NCBI GenBank assembly: GCA_037440525.1
Contig: JBBITW010000010.1
Span: forward strand, 1-37,917
DNA: 37,917 nucleotides
Origin: JBBITW01 sp037440525
GTDB lineage: Bacteria > Desulfobacterota > BSN033 > UBA1163
Reading direction: 5' to 3'
Part shown: piece by piece, positions 16,922 to 25,646 of the stretch
Position numbering within the stretch: position 1 is the stretch's first letter
How the letters are laid out: each line of letters opens with the position of its first letter
Program-made: the position numbers and the translations under genes
The notes under the pieces: model-generated
The model's database searches: none
Seen by the model: only the letters and a program-made list of their open reading frames with translations
What the model was told of the DNA's origin: nothing

Positions 16922-18280
16922 TTAAAAAAGTTTAATCAGCTCACTGATATCTTCCACTTTATCTATATTCATCACTTTATCCAGTATGCAATTACTTTTA
17001 TCGAAGGAATATTGCAATTGAGCACAATCAATGAATTTTTTTCTAATTTCTTCTTCGCTGAGTGGGTTCAGTGGACTTCCTTTCCTCTTTTCAACTTTGC
17101 ATGAATAGCTTTCTCCATTTTTCATGTGGATTTCCAGTATTGCAACCGGATATTCTGTCCCCTTTTTACCTGCCTCCTCGCTCACTTTTTTCTTAATCCT
17201 TTTTATAAGATCTTGAATCTTTAATTCTTTTACTTTCAAATCGTTAAATTGTCTAAGACTCACATCCCTTTCCCTCAATGCAAGGGCTAAGCAAAATTCA
17301 AGGCTAAATTTTCCCTCCAGGCCTGTTTGAGGATTAGAATGGATCAGCATTTGTGGATAACGATAAAAAATACCACATTCGACACAATCCACATCATCAG
17401 CTTTAATGTCATGTTTTTGGATTAAATCAAAAACACCATCCAGGAAAGAATGGGTGGCTGCGCAGGATGGATAAAGCTTCATTCCAACTCCAGGAGAAAG
17501 AATTGAAAAGGGTTCACCCAAACCTTCAATAATTTTATTAAGGTCATAATTTTTGCCTTCTGTAAAGATATTGCAGAAACCCAAATCATTCTCAATAATA
17601 TCTCTACTTGCGGTAAAGCCAAGAGATGCCAAGGTGGCTGATTCCACTCCGTTTTTTGCTGCATGACCCGCATGAAAAGATTTTGTCATCGTACCGAAGT
17701 TTCCTCTTAGTCCACCTGACATGGAGGCTGCAATTCCAAGGGCCATTTTTACCTGCTCCAGACCGAGCTTCAGAAGTTTTGCCGATGCAGATGCTGCGCC
17801 TAAAGTTCCAAGGGTGCCTGTGGAATGCCACCCTTTGTCATAGTGATCGGGATTGATTCCCCGGCCAACTTTGGAGATGACTTCCATCCCCACGAGATAC
17901 GCCTCTAGGCATTCCTTTCCAGATGCCCCAAGTTTTTCACCCAATGCTAAAACAGCAGGAAGAACGGTCACACTTGGATGGGCCATGGATGGGACTTCAT
18001 AATCATCAAAATCTAAAACATGGGCCATTATTCCATTTCCGAAGGCCGCATATTGTGGAGAGGTCTTCAATCCCTGTGTTATGAGTGTCGATTCCTGTTT
18101 ACATCCCAGGGAGTAAATATATTCTTTGATAATTCTCGTAATATCCTCTTTTGATCCAGCAATTAAAACCCCCAGGGTGTCAAGGATATGAAGTTTGGCC
18201 ACCTCCAAGACTTTTTTAGGAATATCTTCATAATTTTTATTGCAGATAAATTTGGCAATGCCTTCAGTCACTTTGATCAT
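16922..18280 (-). CDS. MmgE/PrpD family protein (2-methylcitrate/cis-aconitate-type dehydratase fold), copy 1
   Basis: A 452-residue MmgE/PrpD protein of normal length. The helical first domain carries HVLDFDDYEVPSMAHPSVTVLPA and the alpha-beta second domain follows from about 270. Family members dehydrate 2-methylcitrate (PrpD, iron-sulfur independent) or act on cis-aconitate and related acids. I start at the ATG 18278-18280 (MIKVTEG), which matches the second copy at 31215 (MISERIAR); a GTG eight codons upstream is possible and neither has a strong ribosome site. It sits between ETF alpha and the M24 pair. The combination with an aconitase-like enzyme suggests two steps of isomerisation on a polycarboxylic acid. 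Confidence 0.9.
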   Translation of the reverse strand: MIKVTEGIAKFICNKNYEDIPKKVLEVAKLHILDTLGVLIAGSKEDITRIIKEYIYSLGCKQESTLITQGLKTSPQYAAFGNGIMAHVLDFDDYEVPSMAHPSVTVLPAVLALGEKLGASGKECLEAYLVGMEVISKVGRGINPDHYDKGWHSTGTLGTLGAASASAKLLKLGLEQVKMALGIAASMSGGLRGNFGTMTKSFHAGHAAKNGVESATLASLGFTASRDIIENDLGFCNIFTEGKNYDLNKIIEGLGEPFSILSPGVGMKLYPSCAATHSFLDGVFDLIQKHDIKADDVDCVECGIFYRYPQMLIHSNPQTGLEGKFSLEFCLALALRERDVSLRQFNDLKVKELKIQDLIKRIKKKVSEEAGKKGTEYPVAILEIHMKNGESYSCKVEKRKGSPLNPLSEEEIRKKFIDCAQLQYSFDKSNCILDKVMNIDKVEDISELIKLF

Positions 18281-18390
18281 GATTAGATAACCAAATTGTA
18301 TCACTTTTAAAAAACGGCCTAATTATGGAGACAATTTGAATCCTTCTTTTAATATTTCAGGGATACTGGTAAATACCCACTCCCGGGGGA

Positions 18391-19377
18391 CTATTTTTGC
18401 TCAATCTGTTTCAGAAGTTCCGGCACAAACTCTAAGATATTATCCACTACCCCATAATGGGCCACATTGAAAATAGGAGCAGAGGGATCTTTATTGACAG
18501 CAATGATAATCCTCGATGCATCCATACCTGCAAGGTGATTAGCTTGACCTGAAATTCCGAGGGCGAGGTAGATCACAGGGGCAACCGTCTTACCAGAAAT
18601 TCCCACCTGACGGGTTCCAGGCAGCCAGCCAAGATCCACAACCGGCCGGGAGCAAGAAATCATTCCTCCCAATCTTTGTGCTAATTCTTTCATAAGGGGG
18701 AGATTTTCAGGACCTCCCAGTCCACGACCAACCGAAACCAGTATCTCTGCTTTGGTTATATCTTCCTCATCCAAAATCCTTTCCTCGAAGATCCTTAAAA
18801 CCTCTGTCTTTTCAGATTCCCAATCTTCCTTCCAGGGCATACGTGTGATTAAAACAGGATTTCTGTTTGATTCTATTTTATCAATTTCTTCCTTCCATGC
18901 CCCTTTCTGGACACTTATAACGGCCCCTCGTTTAATATCGACCTCCAAAGAGAGGACAAACTTACCTCCATGTATTACCCTTTTGATAGAAGCTGTCTTT
19001 TCCTCTCTCCAATTGAATTCAATACAATTTGTTATAACTGGGATACCTAAAGACCAGCCCACTGAAGGAGCTATTTCCATTCCCTGATGTGTAAAACCAA
19101 CGAAGAGCAGTGCAGGACTATTCCTGGCAATAATCTCTGTAAGAATTTTTGATATTGTTTCAATATTATGTTCTTTATTTGGTGGAACTTCTACCTTAAT
19201 TAATTCATCTAAAATATCATTAAACTTTGATTCTTTACCCTCCAGATATTTTTCAATACCAACCCCTTTTATGGGACCACTAAATTCGGGAGAAATTTTT
19301 TTAATTCCTGAAATGATCTGTTTGGTCAAAGAGTCAATCCCTTCCACTGATGGTTCAATATAAATATATGTATTCAT
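18391..19377 (-). CDS. etfA: Electron transfer flavoprotein alpha subunit
   Basis: This 328-residue protein has the ETF alpha C-terminal FAD domain: GGLGGPENLPL-like region (VGRGLGGPENLPL near 215), then GISGKTVAPVIYLALGISG and AVNKDPSAPIFNVAHYGVVDN near the end, which wrap the FAD. It accepts electrons from acyl-CoA or other flavin dehydrogenases and passes them towards the quinone pool. It lies 49 bases after ETF beta. No ETF:quinone oxidoreductase is present in the window. The likely donor is the flavoprotein encoded just upstream. Confidence 0.95.
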   Translation of the reverse strand: MNTYIYIEPSVEGIDSLTKQIISGIKKISPEFSGPIKGVGIEKYLEGKESKFNDILDELIKVEVPPNKEHNIETISKILTEIIARNSPALLFVGFTHQGMEIAPSVGWSLGIPVITNCIEFNWREEKTASIKRVIHGGKFVLSLEVDIKRGAVISVQKGAWKEEIDKIESNRNPVLITRMPWKEDWESEKTEVLRIFEERILDEEDITKAEILVSVGRGLGGPENLPLMKELAQRLGGMISCSRPVVDLGWLPGTRQVGISGKTVAPVIYLALGISGQANHLAGMDASRIIIAVNKDPSAPIFNVAHYGVVDNILEFVPELLKQIEQK

Positions 19378-19426
19378 CTTTCATCTACCTGATCAAAAAA
19401 TCTCTGTTTTCGGGAGAGGTTAAGGT

Positions 19427-20200
19427 CTACACTGAATTGCGAATAATCTCTAAGACCTTTTTAGCTATCTCATGCCTTTCACCTGTTATTATCTCGGCAT
19501 ATCCCTCTTTTGAGGGGAGGGCAATATCCTTAAGTTTATAAGTCAACATTCCTGATATCATCTGGGTTATTCCTTCTCGGTCAAGTTTGCCTCCCGATCT
19601 AATCGGGGAACTCCTTGCTTTTTGTCTCTTCATTGCCGATAGATAACGAAGTGGTTGAATTCCAGTTTGAACACAGAGAACCGAAGGCAATTTCAACCGC
19701 AACTCAGCTTTACGGCCTCCACCGATCTCCTTTTTGATTAAAATATGAGTTTCCGTAACTTCACAGATTTCAACCACAGCAAAAGCCATCCCAAATTGAA
19801 GGGCCTGTGCCAGGTAAATACCCACCACTCCTCCCATCCAGTCCTCTGATTGAACCCCGACTAAAATTATTTGTGGAGCAATTTCTTTTAAGGTAGGGAT
19901 TAAAGCGCCTGCAATCAATTCTGGATGGCTTGTCTCCCCATCGATTCGAATAACTCGATCTATACCTTTGGCAATGGCAATATATAGAACCTCCTGGGCC
20001 CTTAATGGACCGACAGTTAATGCAATGGTTTCAGCTTTATAGGCATTTTTTATTGCCATTGCTGCCTCCAGGGCGTATGCATCTACCTCATTGATATAAT
20101 ATTCTGTATCCTTGTAGTAAATATCCCCATCGATAATCTGAATAGATTCCAAAACCGGATCAACCGGAACCCCTTTACAACACACAGCAACACGTATCAT
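19427..20200 (-). CDS. etfB: Electron transfer flavoprotein beta subunit
   Basis: This 257-residue protein has the ETF beta pattern: CCKGVPVDP at the start, YYINEVDAYALEAAMAIK, TVGPLRAQEVLYIAIAKGIDR, GVQSEDWMGGVVG and IGGGRKAELRLKLPSVLCVQ (close to the recognition-loop region). It pairs with the alpha subunit encoded next. GGAGAG precedes the ATG. It begins 22 bases after the FAD dehydrogenase stop, which ties the pair to that enzyme rather than to a general acyl-CoA dehydrogenase (none is present here). Confidence 0.95.
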   Translation of the reverse strand: MIRVAVCCKGVPVDPVLESIQIIDGDIYYKDTEYYINEVDAYALEAAMAIKNAYKAETIALTVGPLRAQEVLYIAIAKGIDRVIRIDGETSHPELIAGALIPTLKEIAPQIILVGVQSEDWMGGVVGIYLAQALQFGMAFAVVEICEVTETHILIKKEIGGGRKAELRLKLPSVLCVQTGIQPLRYLSAMKRQKARSSPIRSGGKLDREGITQMISGMLTYKLKDIALPSKEGYAEIITGERHEIAKKVLEIIRNSV

Positions 20201-20222
20201 TTATTTTCTCTCCTTTACTTTC

Positions 20223-21701
20223 CTATATACCTGCCACAACTTCGGCTCCTGCTATACGGCCCATAACTGCACCCCTCACCAGGCCTGTCCCGCTTGGATA
20301 ATTATGATAGAAGAATCCACCTGTCACTTCTCCGACTGCATAAAGCCCTTTAATGATTTGTTCAGATGTATCAATAACCTGTGCCCGTTCATTTGTCTTG
20401 ATCCCCCCATATGTCATTGTTAATCCACAGACCACTGCATAGGCCTGAAATGGAGGTGTATCAATCTTTTGTGCCCAGTTGGTTTTATCAGGATTTAGCC
20501 CCTTTGTTCGTCGGCCATCTCTCTTATATGTCAAAAAAGGTTGATCATCATTAATTATTGCCTCATTAAATTCCTTAACCGTTTGAAGAAAATTCTCAAC
20601 ATTAATACCCAACTCCTCTGCCAGCTCTCTTAGTGAATTGGTCTCCACCTTCAGGGCATTCTGATATTCCGGCCTTAATAGAGGTATTACCTTAGCATCG
20701 TAGATCTGAAAAGCTACACCCCCAGGCTGTTTCAATATCTCCTTTCCAAATTTGGCATAGGTGAATGCAATAAAATCCTCTCCTTCATCAATAAACCTCT
20801 TTCCATCCCGGTTTACCATGATGCAATACTGATAGGAATACCTCTCAGAGCCTGCAGAAGCCGCCTCAATCATAGGAGAATCTTCACTGACAATTGAGGC
20901 GTGACATCCTCCCCAGTGCCCTACCATCTGGGCCCCTACCCTGCTGGCCATTACAATCCCATCTCCCGTATCATACCGGGTTCCCCTGAGTTTAACCAGA
21001 TCCCAATTCTCCCCCAGGTAACGCCTCCTCCATGATGGATTGGCCTGAAATCCCCCACAGGACAAGATTATGTTTTTTGCTTCAATCTCTATCATTCCCT
21101 CAGGCCCTTTTGCCACCACCCCACACACCTTGCCATCTGAATCTTGAATAAGGGAACGCGCAGCTGTCTCATAAAGAATGTCAACTTTCTTTTTCTCTAT
21201 AATACTGTATTCCATCTCTACCAATCCTTCTCCAGTCCCATTAGCCACAAGTACTGTCTGTCCTGCTGGCCAGAAAAGACGGTCACCTATTCTTGACATA
21301 TTAACTGTATAAATATCCCATTTTATTCCCTGCTCTTTCATCCATCTTACGGTTTCTAAGGATTTATCGACAAATATCTCTGTGAGCCTCTTATCAGAGA
21401 GACCCTGGGATAATCTAATTACATGATTATAGAAATCATCTTTAGAATAGGGCTCGATATCGATCTGTCCTTTGGGTAATTGAGCTTCCTCCAGAAGAGG
21501 AAGATAGTCTTTCGTCCCGTCTGCTGCTATTCTGAAAAGGCCTCCTGAAAGTCTGCTGTTTCCCCCACGGGATTTCTTGGGAGCCTTTTCTATCAATAAA
21601 ACATTGGCCCCTAAATTTTTAGCCTCCATCGCAGAGACCAATCCTGCATTGCCTCCTCCTATAATTAATACATCATATTTCAATTTTTTCTTAACATCCA
21701 T
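20223..21701 (-). CDS. FAD-dependent dehydrogenase of the fumarate reductase flavoprotein family, TcuA (tricarballylate dehydrogenase)-like
   Basis: A 492-residue flavoprotein. The FAD-binding start VLIIGGGNAGLVSAMEA is followed by SRGGNSRLSGGLFRIA, a pattern close to TcuA, which oxidises tricarballylate to cis-aconitate. The C-terminal part has TYGGIKTNERAQV and GLYAVGEVTGG, usual for the fumarate reductase/3-ketosteroid dehydrogenase superfamily. No haem or signal peptide is seen, so it is cytoplasmic. The usual TcuB electron partner is absent; ETF beta and alpha follow directly and are the probable acceptor. The assignment to TcuA is by recognised motifs, not alignment; other oxidoreductases of this superfamily remain possible. 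Confidence 0.8.
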   Translation of the reverse strand: MDVKKKLKYDVLIIGGGNAGLVSAMEAKNLGANVLLIEKAPKKSRGGNSRLSGGLFRIAADGTKDYLPLLEEAQLPKGQIDIEPYSKDDFYNHVIRLSQGLSDKRLTEIFVDKSLETVRWMKEQGIKWDIYTVNMSRIGDRLFWPAGQTVLVANGTGEGLVEMEYSIIEKKKVDILYETAARSLIQDSDGKVCGVVAKGPEGMIEIEAKNIILSCGGFQANPSWRRRYLGENWDLVKLRGTRYDTGDGIVMASRVGAQMVGHWGGCHASIVSEDSPMIEAASAGSERYSYQYCIMVNRDGKRFIDEGEDFIAFTYAKFGKEILKQPGGVAFQIYDAKVIPLLRPEYQNALKVETNSLRELAEELGINVENFLQTVKEFNEAIINDDQPFLTYKRDGRRTKGLNPDKTNWAQKIDTPPFQAYAVVCGLTMTYGGIKTNERAQVIDTSEQIIKGLYAVGEVTGGFFYHNYPSGTGLVRGAVMGRIAGAEVVAGI

Positions 21702-21750
21702 CTTTTCTTCTCCTTTCTCAATTAATAAGGTCTATATGCCCAATCAGTAT

Positions 21751-22479
21751 TTATTCCACTTTGGGATTTTTTTCTATCAATGATTTCACCCTTCTACCTG
21801 TATATCGAATGTGATTTTTCATAGCCATTGATGCCTTTTCGAAATCTTTTTCTTTTATATACTTTAATATCTTTTTATTTCCTTGAAGAACTTTATTCGA
21901 ATGATCTGGAGGGCTATGGAATTTAGATAGAAAGTGCCTCAAGATATTTATTAATGCATTATGGAGAACTATGAAAGTTGGATTTTTTGCCCCTTCCGCA
22001 ATTAATTGATGAAATAAAAGGTTCTGTTCCCTGGTCTGATATCCCAATTTCAATAATCGTTCGGTTTCTTGAATACAGCTCTCCAATTTCTCAATATCCT
22101 TTTTGGTTGCCCTTTTCATAAAGTATTTTAAATTGATCAAACTGATCTCCAGTCTTGCCTCTGTAACTTGATCAATTTTGATATTGCTTAATTTTAAAAT
22201 ATCTGAAAATTTTTCGGCTAGATGTTCTAAATTAACCTTTGCCACATAATTTCCAGATTGAACACCATACATCGTTTTCAAAACCCCTGAAGATTCTAAA
22301 ATCCTTAATCCTTCTCTGAGGGATAATCTTCCAACTCCGATAATCTTTGCAAGTTCCCTTTCGCTGGGTAATTTATCCCCGGGCTTTAATTTCCCATCAA
22401 AAATGAGGTTTTTTATCTGTTCAGCTATTTGGTGGGATACGCGATTATGTTTTACAGATAATGATTCTATAATTTTCAT
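21751..22479 (-). CDS. GntR-family transcriptional regulator, FadR/FCD subfamily
   Basis: A 242-residue regulator. Residues 10-78 are the winged helix with KPGDKLPSERELAK and GRLSLREGLRILESSGVL; residues 95-232 are an all-helical FCD ligand domain, with His157 (LLFHQLIAEGAKNP) and His223 (MKNHIRY) as likely metal ligands. FCD regulators usually sense organic acids. It is the first gene of the minus-strand catabolic block and 49 bases ahead of the FAD dehydrogenase. The palindrome ATGGTATTACCAT covers its start codon and -10 box, so it probably represses itself and the genes behind it until a substrate acid binds. Confidence 0.9.
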   Translation of the reverse strand: MKIIESLSVKHNRVSHQIAEQIKNLIFDGKLKPGDKLPSERELAKIIGVGRLSLREGLRILESSGVLKTMYGVQSGNYVAKVNLEHLAEKFSDILKLSNIKIDQVTEARLEISLINLKYFMKRATKKDIEKLESCIQETERLLKLGYQTREQNLLFHQLIAEGAKNPTFIVLHNALINILRHFLSKFHSPPDHSNKVLQGNKKILKYIKEKDFEKASMAMKNHIRYTGRRVKSLIEKNPKVE

Positions 22480-22490
22480 GGTATTACCAT
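22478..22490. promoter_or_regulatory. Probable GntR/FadR-type operator (TGGTnnnACCA palindrome)
   Basis: ATGGTATTACCAT is a perfect 13-base palindrome with the TGGT-N3-ACCA pattern typical of FadR-subfamily GntR operators. It overlaps both the regulator's start codon (22477-22479) and its -10 box, so binding would block transcription. I found no second full copy near 23023, so control of the right arm by this site is not supported. Confidence 0.75.
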
Positions 22491-22516
22491 ATATAATGGA
22501 TATATTATTTTGTCAA
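22488..22516 (-). promoter_or_regulatory. Sigma70-type promoter of the minus-strand operon
   Basis: On the minus strand a perfect TTGACA (22511-22516) is followed after 17 bases by TATATG (22488-22493), which overlaps the operator. The predicted transcription start is about 22481, only two or three bases before the regulator's ATG, and no Shine-Dalgarno sequence is seen. The first gene may therefore be translated from a leaderless or near-leaderless message. Confidence 0.6.
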
Positions 22517-22770
22517 GATTATTCGTAGAGGTCTCTGAAAAAGATAATAAATTCCCGCTCACCCTAATCCTCCTTTTTCAAATTTTTTCATTTTCTTTTG
22601 GAATGAATTACCGGAGCTCTTTAAAAGGATGTGTAATTCATCTGGGGTATTCTTATGGTTTAATGAAAGAAGACTTGAGCCTATTTATGAAAAAGACCTT
22701 GACAAATTGATTCCGATGCAGGATATATTGGTTTTGAGGGGGGACTTTTTTCTGGGAAAGGGGAAACCTC
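22517..22770. other. Intergenic stretch between divergent operons, mostly unexplained
   Basis: This lies between the minus-strand regulator and the right arm. It has small open frames (for example 22629-22829) that I do not recognise, that lack a clear ribosome site, and one of which runs through the oxidoreductase remnant in the wrong frame. TCTGAAAAAG at 22534-22543 matches ten bases of the terminal repeat of the 27333 element. I see no RNA gene or riboswitch. Confidence 0.4.
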
Positions 22771-22812
22771 AATGCAATCCACGAAGGAGCAGACGCAGGC
22801 CTAAAGATTTAA
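22771..22812 (+). pseudogene. C-terminal tip of another OYE-type oxidoreductase
   Basis: Read from 22771 the frame gives NAIHEGADAGLKI and a TAA, matching the last residues of the enzyme at 6741-8660 (EAIHEGADAGLRI). At the DNA level 23 bases are identical (22777-22799 against 8625-8647). Upstream the similarity fades quickly, so only the end of a lost gene remains. Confidence 0.65.
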
Positions 22813-22869
22813 TATTTTATCTAAATTGAGCGATTCCATATTGTTATTGCGAAGCAATCTAAACCAAAC

Positions 22870-22916
22870 TGTCATTCCGAGCTAAGCGAGGAATCTATAA
22901 GATTGCCACGCAATGA
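22870..22916. repeat. Short MITE-like repeat with GTCATT/AATGAC ends
   Basis: GTCATT at 22870-22875 and AATGAC at 22911-22916 are inverted ends of a 47-base element containing CCGAG...GCGAGGAATC and GATTGCCACGC. It belongs to the TGTCATTGCGAG...GATTGCCACGC type of element known from many environmental bacterial genomes. A partial relative, ATTGCGAAGCAATC, lies just upstream at about 22845-22860. Confidence 0.6.
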
Positions 22917-22921
22917 CTGAT

Positions 22922-22949
22922 CCGCCTTTGGCGGAAAGGCTTTTAGTAA
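22922..22949. repeat. Short dispersed repeat with CCGCC-TTT-GGCGG hairpin, copy 1
   Basis: CCGCCTTTGGCGG at 22922-22934 is a 5-bp stem with a TTT loop, followed by AAAGGCTTTTAGTAA. A related sequence (CCACCTTTGGGA plus the same 15 bases) lies at 34566-34592. Both are intergenic and ahead of plus-strand genes. Confidence 0.6.
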
Positions 22950-23022
22950 AAAATCGTTCAATTTAGGTTTTAATTTTTATCATTAAATTTTTACCATAAA
23001 TCAAATCAAGTAAGGAGATTTT

Positions 23023-24228
23023 ATGGCAGAGAGGGCGTTTGAGGGTTTGAGGGTGATTGATTGCACAGAGGGGGTTTCAGGTCCATATTGCACAAAGCTT
23101 ATGGCAGATTTTGGTGCAGAGGTGATAAAGATTGAAAAACCAGGAGAGGGGGATTGTGCACGAAGGATGGGTCCTTTCTTGAGAGATGATCCACATCCTG
23201 AAAAGAGTGTAACCTTTTTTTATCTTAATACAAATAAAAAAGGTATAACACTTAATCTTAAGTGTGAGACAGGGATAGGGATATTTAAAGAGCTTATAAG
23301 GGATGGAGATGTTTTGGTTGAAAATCTTGGACCGAAGGGATTTTCGGAGATCGGTCTATCATATGAAATATTGAAGAAGGAAAATCCGAAGCTCATCATG
23401 ACCTCCATCTCAAATTTTGGACAGAGTGGACCCTATCGTGAATATAAGGCTTCGAATCTTACAATTTATGGACTTGGTGGGACTATGTATACCCAGAGAC
23501 CACCTGAAGACCCTATGGATAGACCGGTCGTAGAAGGAGGGATGCAGGCTGAATACCTGACAGGACTGCTTAGCTTTATTGCCACCATAGCCTCCCTTAT
23601 AAATAGATCAAAAAGCGGAAGGGGCACAATGATTGATATCTCTGCGATGGAATGTGTTGCAAGTTCCCTGGGTGCTCATATAAGTGAATATTCATATATT
23701 GGTTTAAGCAGGAGGACAAATCCCTGGCCGATTCATGGATACCCTATCGGGTATAGTGTTTCATGCAGGGATGGCTGGATAAGTCTTACACCAGGGATAG
23801 GAGGGGCCCCTAACATTGCCTTTCTCATAGGTCAACCAGAATTGCAGGATGATCCTCTATTTTCGAAACCAGCAGCACGAATGGCCGAGCCTGAGAAGTT
23901 TGATGCCCTCATCCATTCATATCTTAAGGAACATGATAAGTGGGAGATTACAAAAGAGGCTCAGGAGCTTCGTCTCGCATTTACACCTGTTCTCAGTCCA
24001 AAAGAACTTCTTGAGGACGAACAATTGAAGGCAAGAGAGGTCTTTGTAAAGACTAATCATCCTTTAATGGGGGAGGTAACCTACTGCGGAGCACCTGCAA
24101 AACTGAGTGAAACCCCGTGGCAGAAGGGAAGAGCCCCTCTCCTTGGAGAACATAATGAGGAAATATACGGAAGACTGGGCTACAGAAAGGAGCAAATCGT
24201 TAGATTAAGAGAGCAAGGGGTAATATAA
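23023..24228 (+). CDS. CaiB/BaiF class III CoA-transferase, non-catalytic-type subunit (pair B, first)
   Basis: A 401-residue CaiB/BaiF protein with the usual start (VIDCTEGVSGPYCTKLMADFGAEVIKIEKP region), the DVLVENLGP loop and SGRGTMIDIS. At the catalytic position it reads AEYLTG, that is Glu177 instead of Asp. Glu might or might not form the acyl anhydride, so it is either an inactive partner or an unusual enzyme. AAGGAG lies 8 bases ahead of the ATG. The Asp-bearing partner follows 16 bases later. It begins the right-arm catabolic block and is divergent from the GntR operon. Confidence 0.9.
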   Translation: MAERAFEGLRVIDCTEGVSGPYCTKLMADFGAEVIKIEKPGEGDCARRMGPFLRDDPHPEKSVTFFYLNTNKKGITLNLKCETGIGIFKELIRDGDVLVENLGPKGFSEIGLSYEILKKENPKLIMTSISNFGQSGPYREYKASNLTIYGLGGTMYTQRPPEDPMDRPVVEGGMQAEYLTGLLSFIATIASLINRSKSGRGTMIDISAMECVASSLGAHISEYSYIGLSRRTNPWPIHGYPIGYSVSCRDGWISLTPGIGGAPNIAFLIGQPELQDDPLFSKPAARMAEPEKFDALIHSYLKEHDKWEITKEAQELRLAFTPVLSPKELLEDEQLKAREVFVKTNHPLMGEVTYCGAPAKLSETPWQKGRAPLLGEHNEEIYGRLGYRKEQIVRLREQGVI

Positions 24229-24244
24229 TTTAAAAGGAGGAGAG

Positions 24245-25603
24245 ATGGGATATAAATTGCTTGATGGAATAAGGATTCTCGATCTTACAATGGTCTTTGC
24301 TGGACCCATTTGCACAAGGATATTGGCCTCACTCGGAGCTGAAGTCATAAAGATTGAATCCGCGCAGAGACCTGATGTATTTACCCGTGCAAATGTGTAC
24401 CCTGAAAACGAACCCGGGGAAGAACCATGGAACCGTGGCTCCCTCTTTCACACGGTGAATGCAGGAAAGTTTGGTATCACACTGAATCTTGGAAGTGAGA
24501 AGGGAAGGGATTTATTCAGAAGTCTTGTCAGGGTAAGCGACGTGGTCATAGAAAATTTCTCTCCCAGGGTTATGGAGAACTGGGCCCTTGGCTACGAGGA
24601 TCTAAAGAAGATCAAGCCTGATATTATCATGGTATCGATGAGCGGGCTCGGACATTATGGGCCTCTTCGGGATTTTTATATGTATGTTCCAGGAATGGAA
24701 GGTATGTCAGGACTCACATATAATACAGGATATCCGGATAAGCCACCACTTCTTTCAGGATATGCCTATGGAGACTGGGTGCTCGGGACAACAGGCGCAG
24801 CCTCGCTTCTTATTGCCCTTTATTACAGGGAACGAACAGGAAAGGGACAGTATATAGATGTTGCAGGAAGGGAGGCAATGATGAGCAACCTTGGTGAGAT
24901 CATCCTGGATTATACATTGAATAACAGGGAGAGAAATCGAATGGGAAACCATCATCCGTCTGCATCGCCTCATGGATGCTACCGCTGTAAAGGAGATGAT
25001 GAGTGGATAACCATTTCTGTTGAGAATGATGATGAATGGAAAAGATTTTGTAAGGCCATAGGAGAGCCATCCTGGACAAGAGATAAGAGGTTTTCTTCCT
25101 GCCTTTTGAGGTGGGAGAATCGTGAGGCGCTCGATAGATTGGTTGAAGATTGGACCAGAGAGCATGATCATTATGAAGCAATGGAGATTTTGCAAAAGGG
25201 AGGTGTTTCTGCAGGGGCTGTTCTTAATATGAAGGAGATACATCTTAATCCTCACCTTATAGAGCGGGGTTTTTTTGAGGTGATTGACCATGGGAAGGGG
25301 ATTGGAAAGAGGCCTGTTGGGAAGCAGATACCAGCAAAATTTGAGGGTATGGAGAGTTTTGTCTCAAAAAGGGCCCCTCGTTTTGGAGAGGATAATGAAT
25401 ATGTATTTTGTAAACTTCTGGGAATCTCTAAGGAGGAGTTAGAGAGACTCGAAGAGGAGAAGGTTATAGGTGGAAAGCCAACATTTCCTCCCGGAAGACC
25501 AACTCGCATAGACCTTATAGAAAAGCAGAAAGGGGGCTGGTTCGATCCTGATTATATTAATGAGCTAAGAAAGATCTTTGGTGAGGAGATAGGAAAGGGT
25601 TGA
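24245..25603 (+). CDS. CaiB/BaiF class III CoA-transferase, catalytic subunit (pair B, second)
   Basis: A 452-residue CaiB/BaiF protein, longer than its partners by a C-terminal tail of about 40 residues after FCKLLGISKEELERL. Catalytic Asp177 is present in GYAYGDWVLG, followed by RTGKGQYIDVAG. AGGAGGAG sits directly before the ATG. It is followed 43 bases later by a mutase gene, so the CoA ester made by this pair is a candidate substrate for skeleton rearrangement, as happens after CoA activation in anaerobic alkylsuccinate breakdown; no fumarate-adding glycyl-radical enzyme is present, so that parallel is only partial. Confidence 0.92.
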   Translation: MGYKLLDGIRILDLTMVFAGPICTRILASLGAEVIKIESAQRPDVFTRANVYPENEPGEEPWNRGSLFHTVNAGKFGITLNLGSEKGRDLFRSLVRVSDVVIENFSPRVMENWALGYEDLKKIKPDIIMVSMSGLGHYGPLRDFYMYVPGMEGMSGLTYNTGYPDKPPLLSGYAYGDWVLGTTGAASLLIALYYRERTGKGQYIDVAGREAMMSNLGEIILDYTLNNRERNRMGNHHPSASPHGCYRCKGDDEWITISVENDDEWKRFCKAIGEPSWTRDKRFSSCLLRWENREALDRLVEDWTREHDHYEAMEILQKGGVSAGAVLNMKEIHLNPHLIERGFFEVIDHGKGIGKRPVGKQIPAKFEGMESFVSKRAPRFGEDNEYVFCKLLGISKEELERLEEEKVIGGKPTFPPGRPTRIDLIEKQKGGWFDPDYINELRKIFGEEIGKG

Positions 25604-25646
25604 AATTTTTTCAGTTGCTCGCAATCAGTATAAAGGGGGGATTAAA

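Noticed and set aside
18365..18380. TGGTAAATACCCA as a second GntR operator between ETF alpha and PrpD
   Set aside because: The half-sites are four bases apart instead of three and the right half is imperfect, and the place is inside an operon.
22629..22829. Small open frame in the divergent intergenic region
   Set aside because: No ribosome site, no recognisable family, and it crosses the oxidoreductase relic in the wrong frame.
24755..25291. Long open frame on the minus strand inside CoA-transferase pair B
   Set aside because: It lies wholly inside a well-supported gene on the opposite strand and its translation looks like a shadow, with no domain pattern or start signal.
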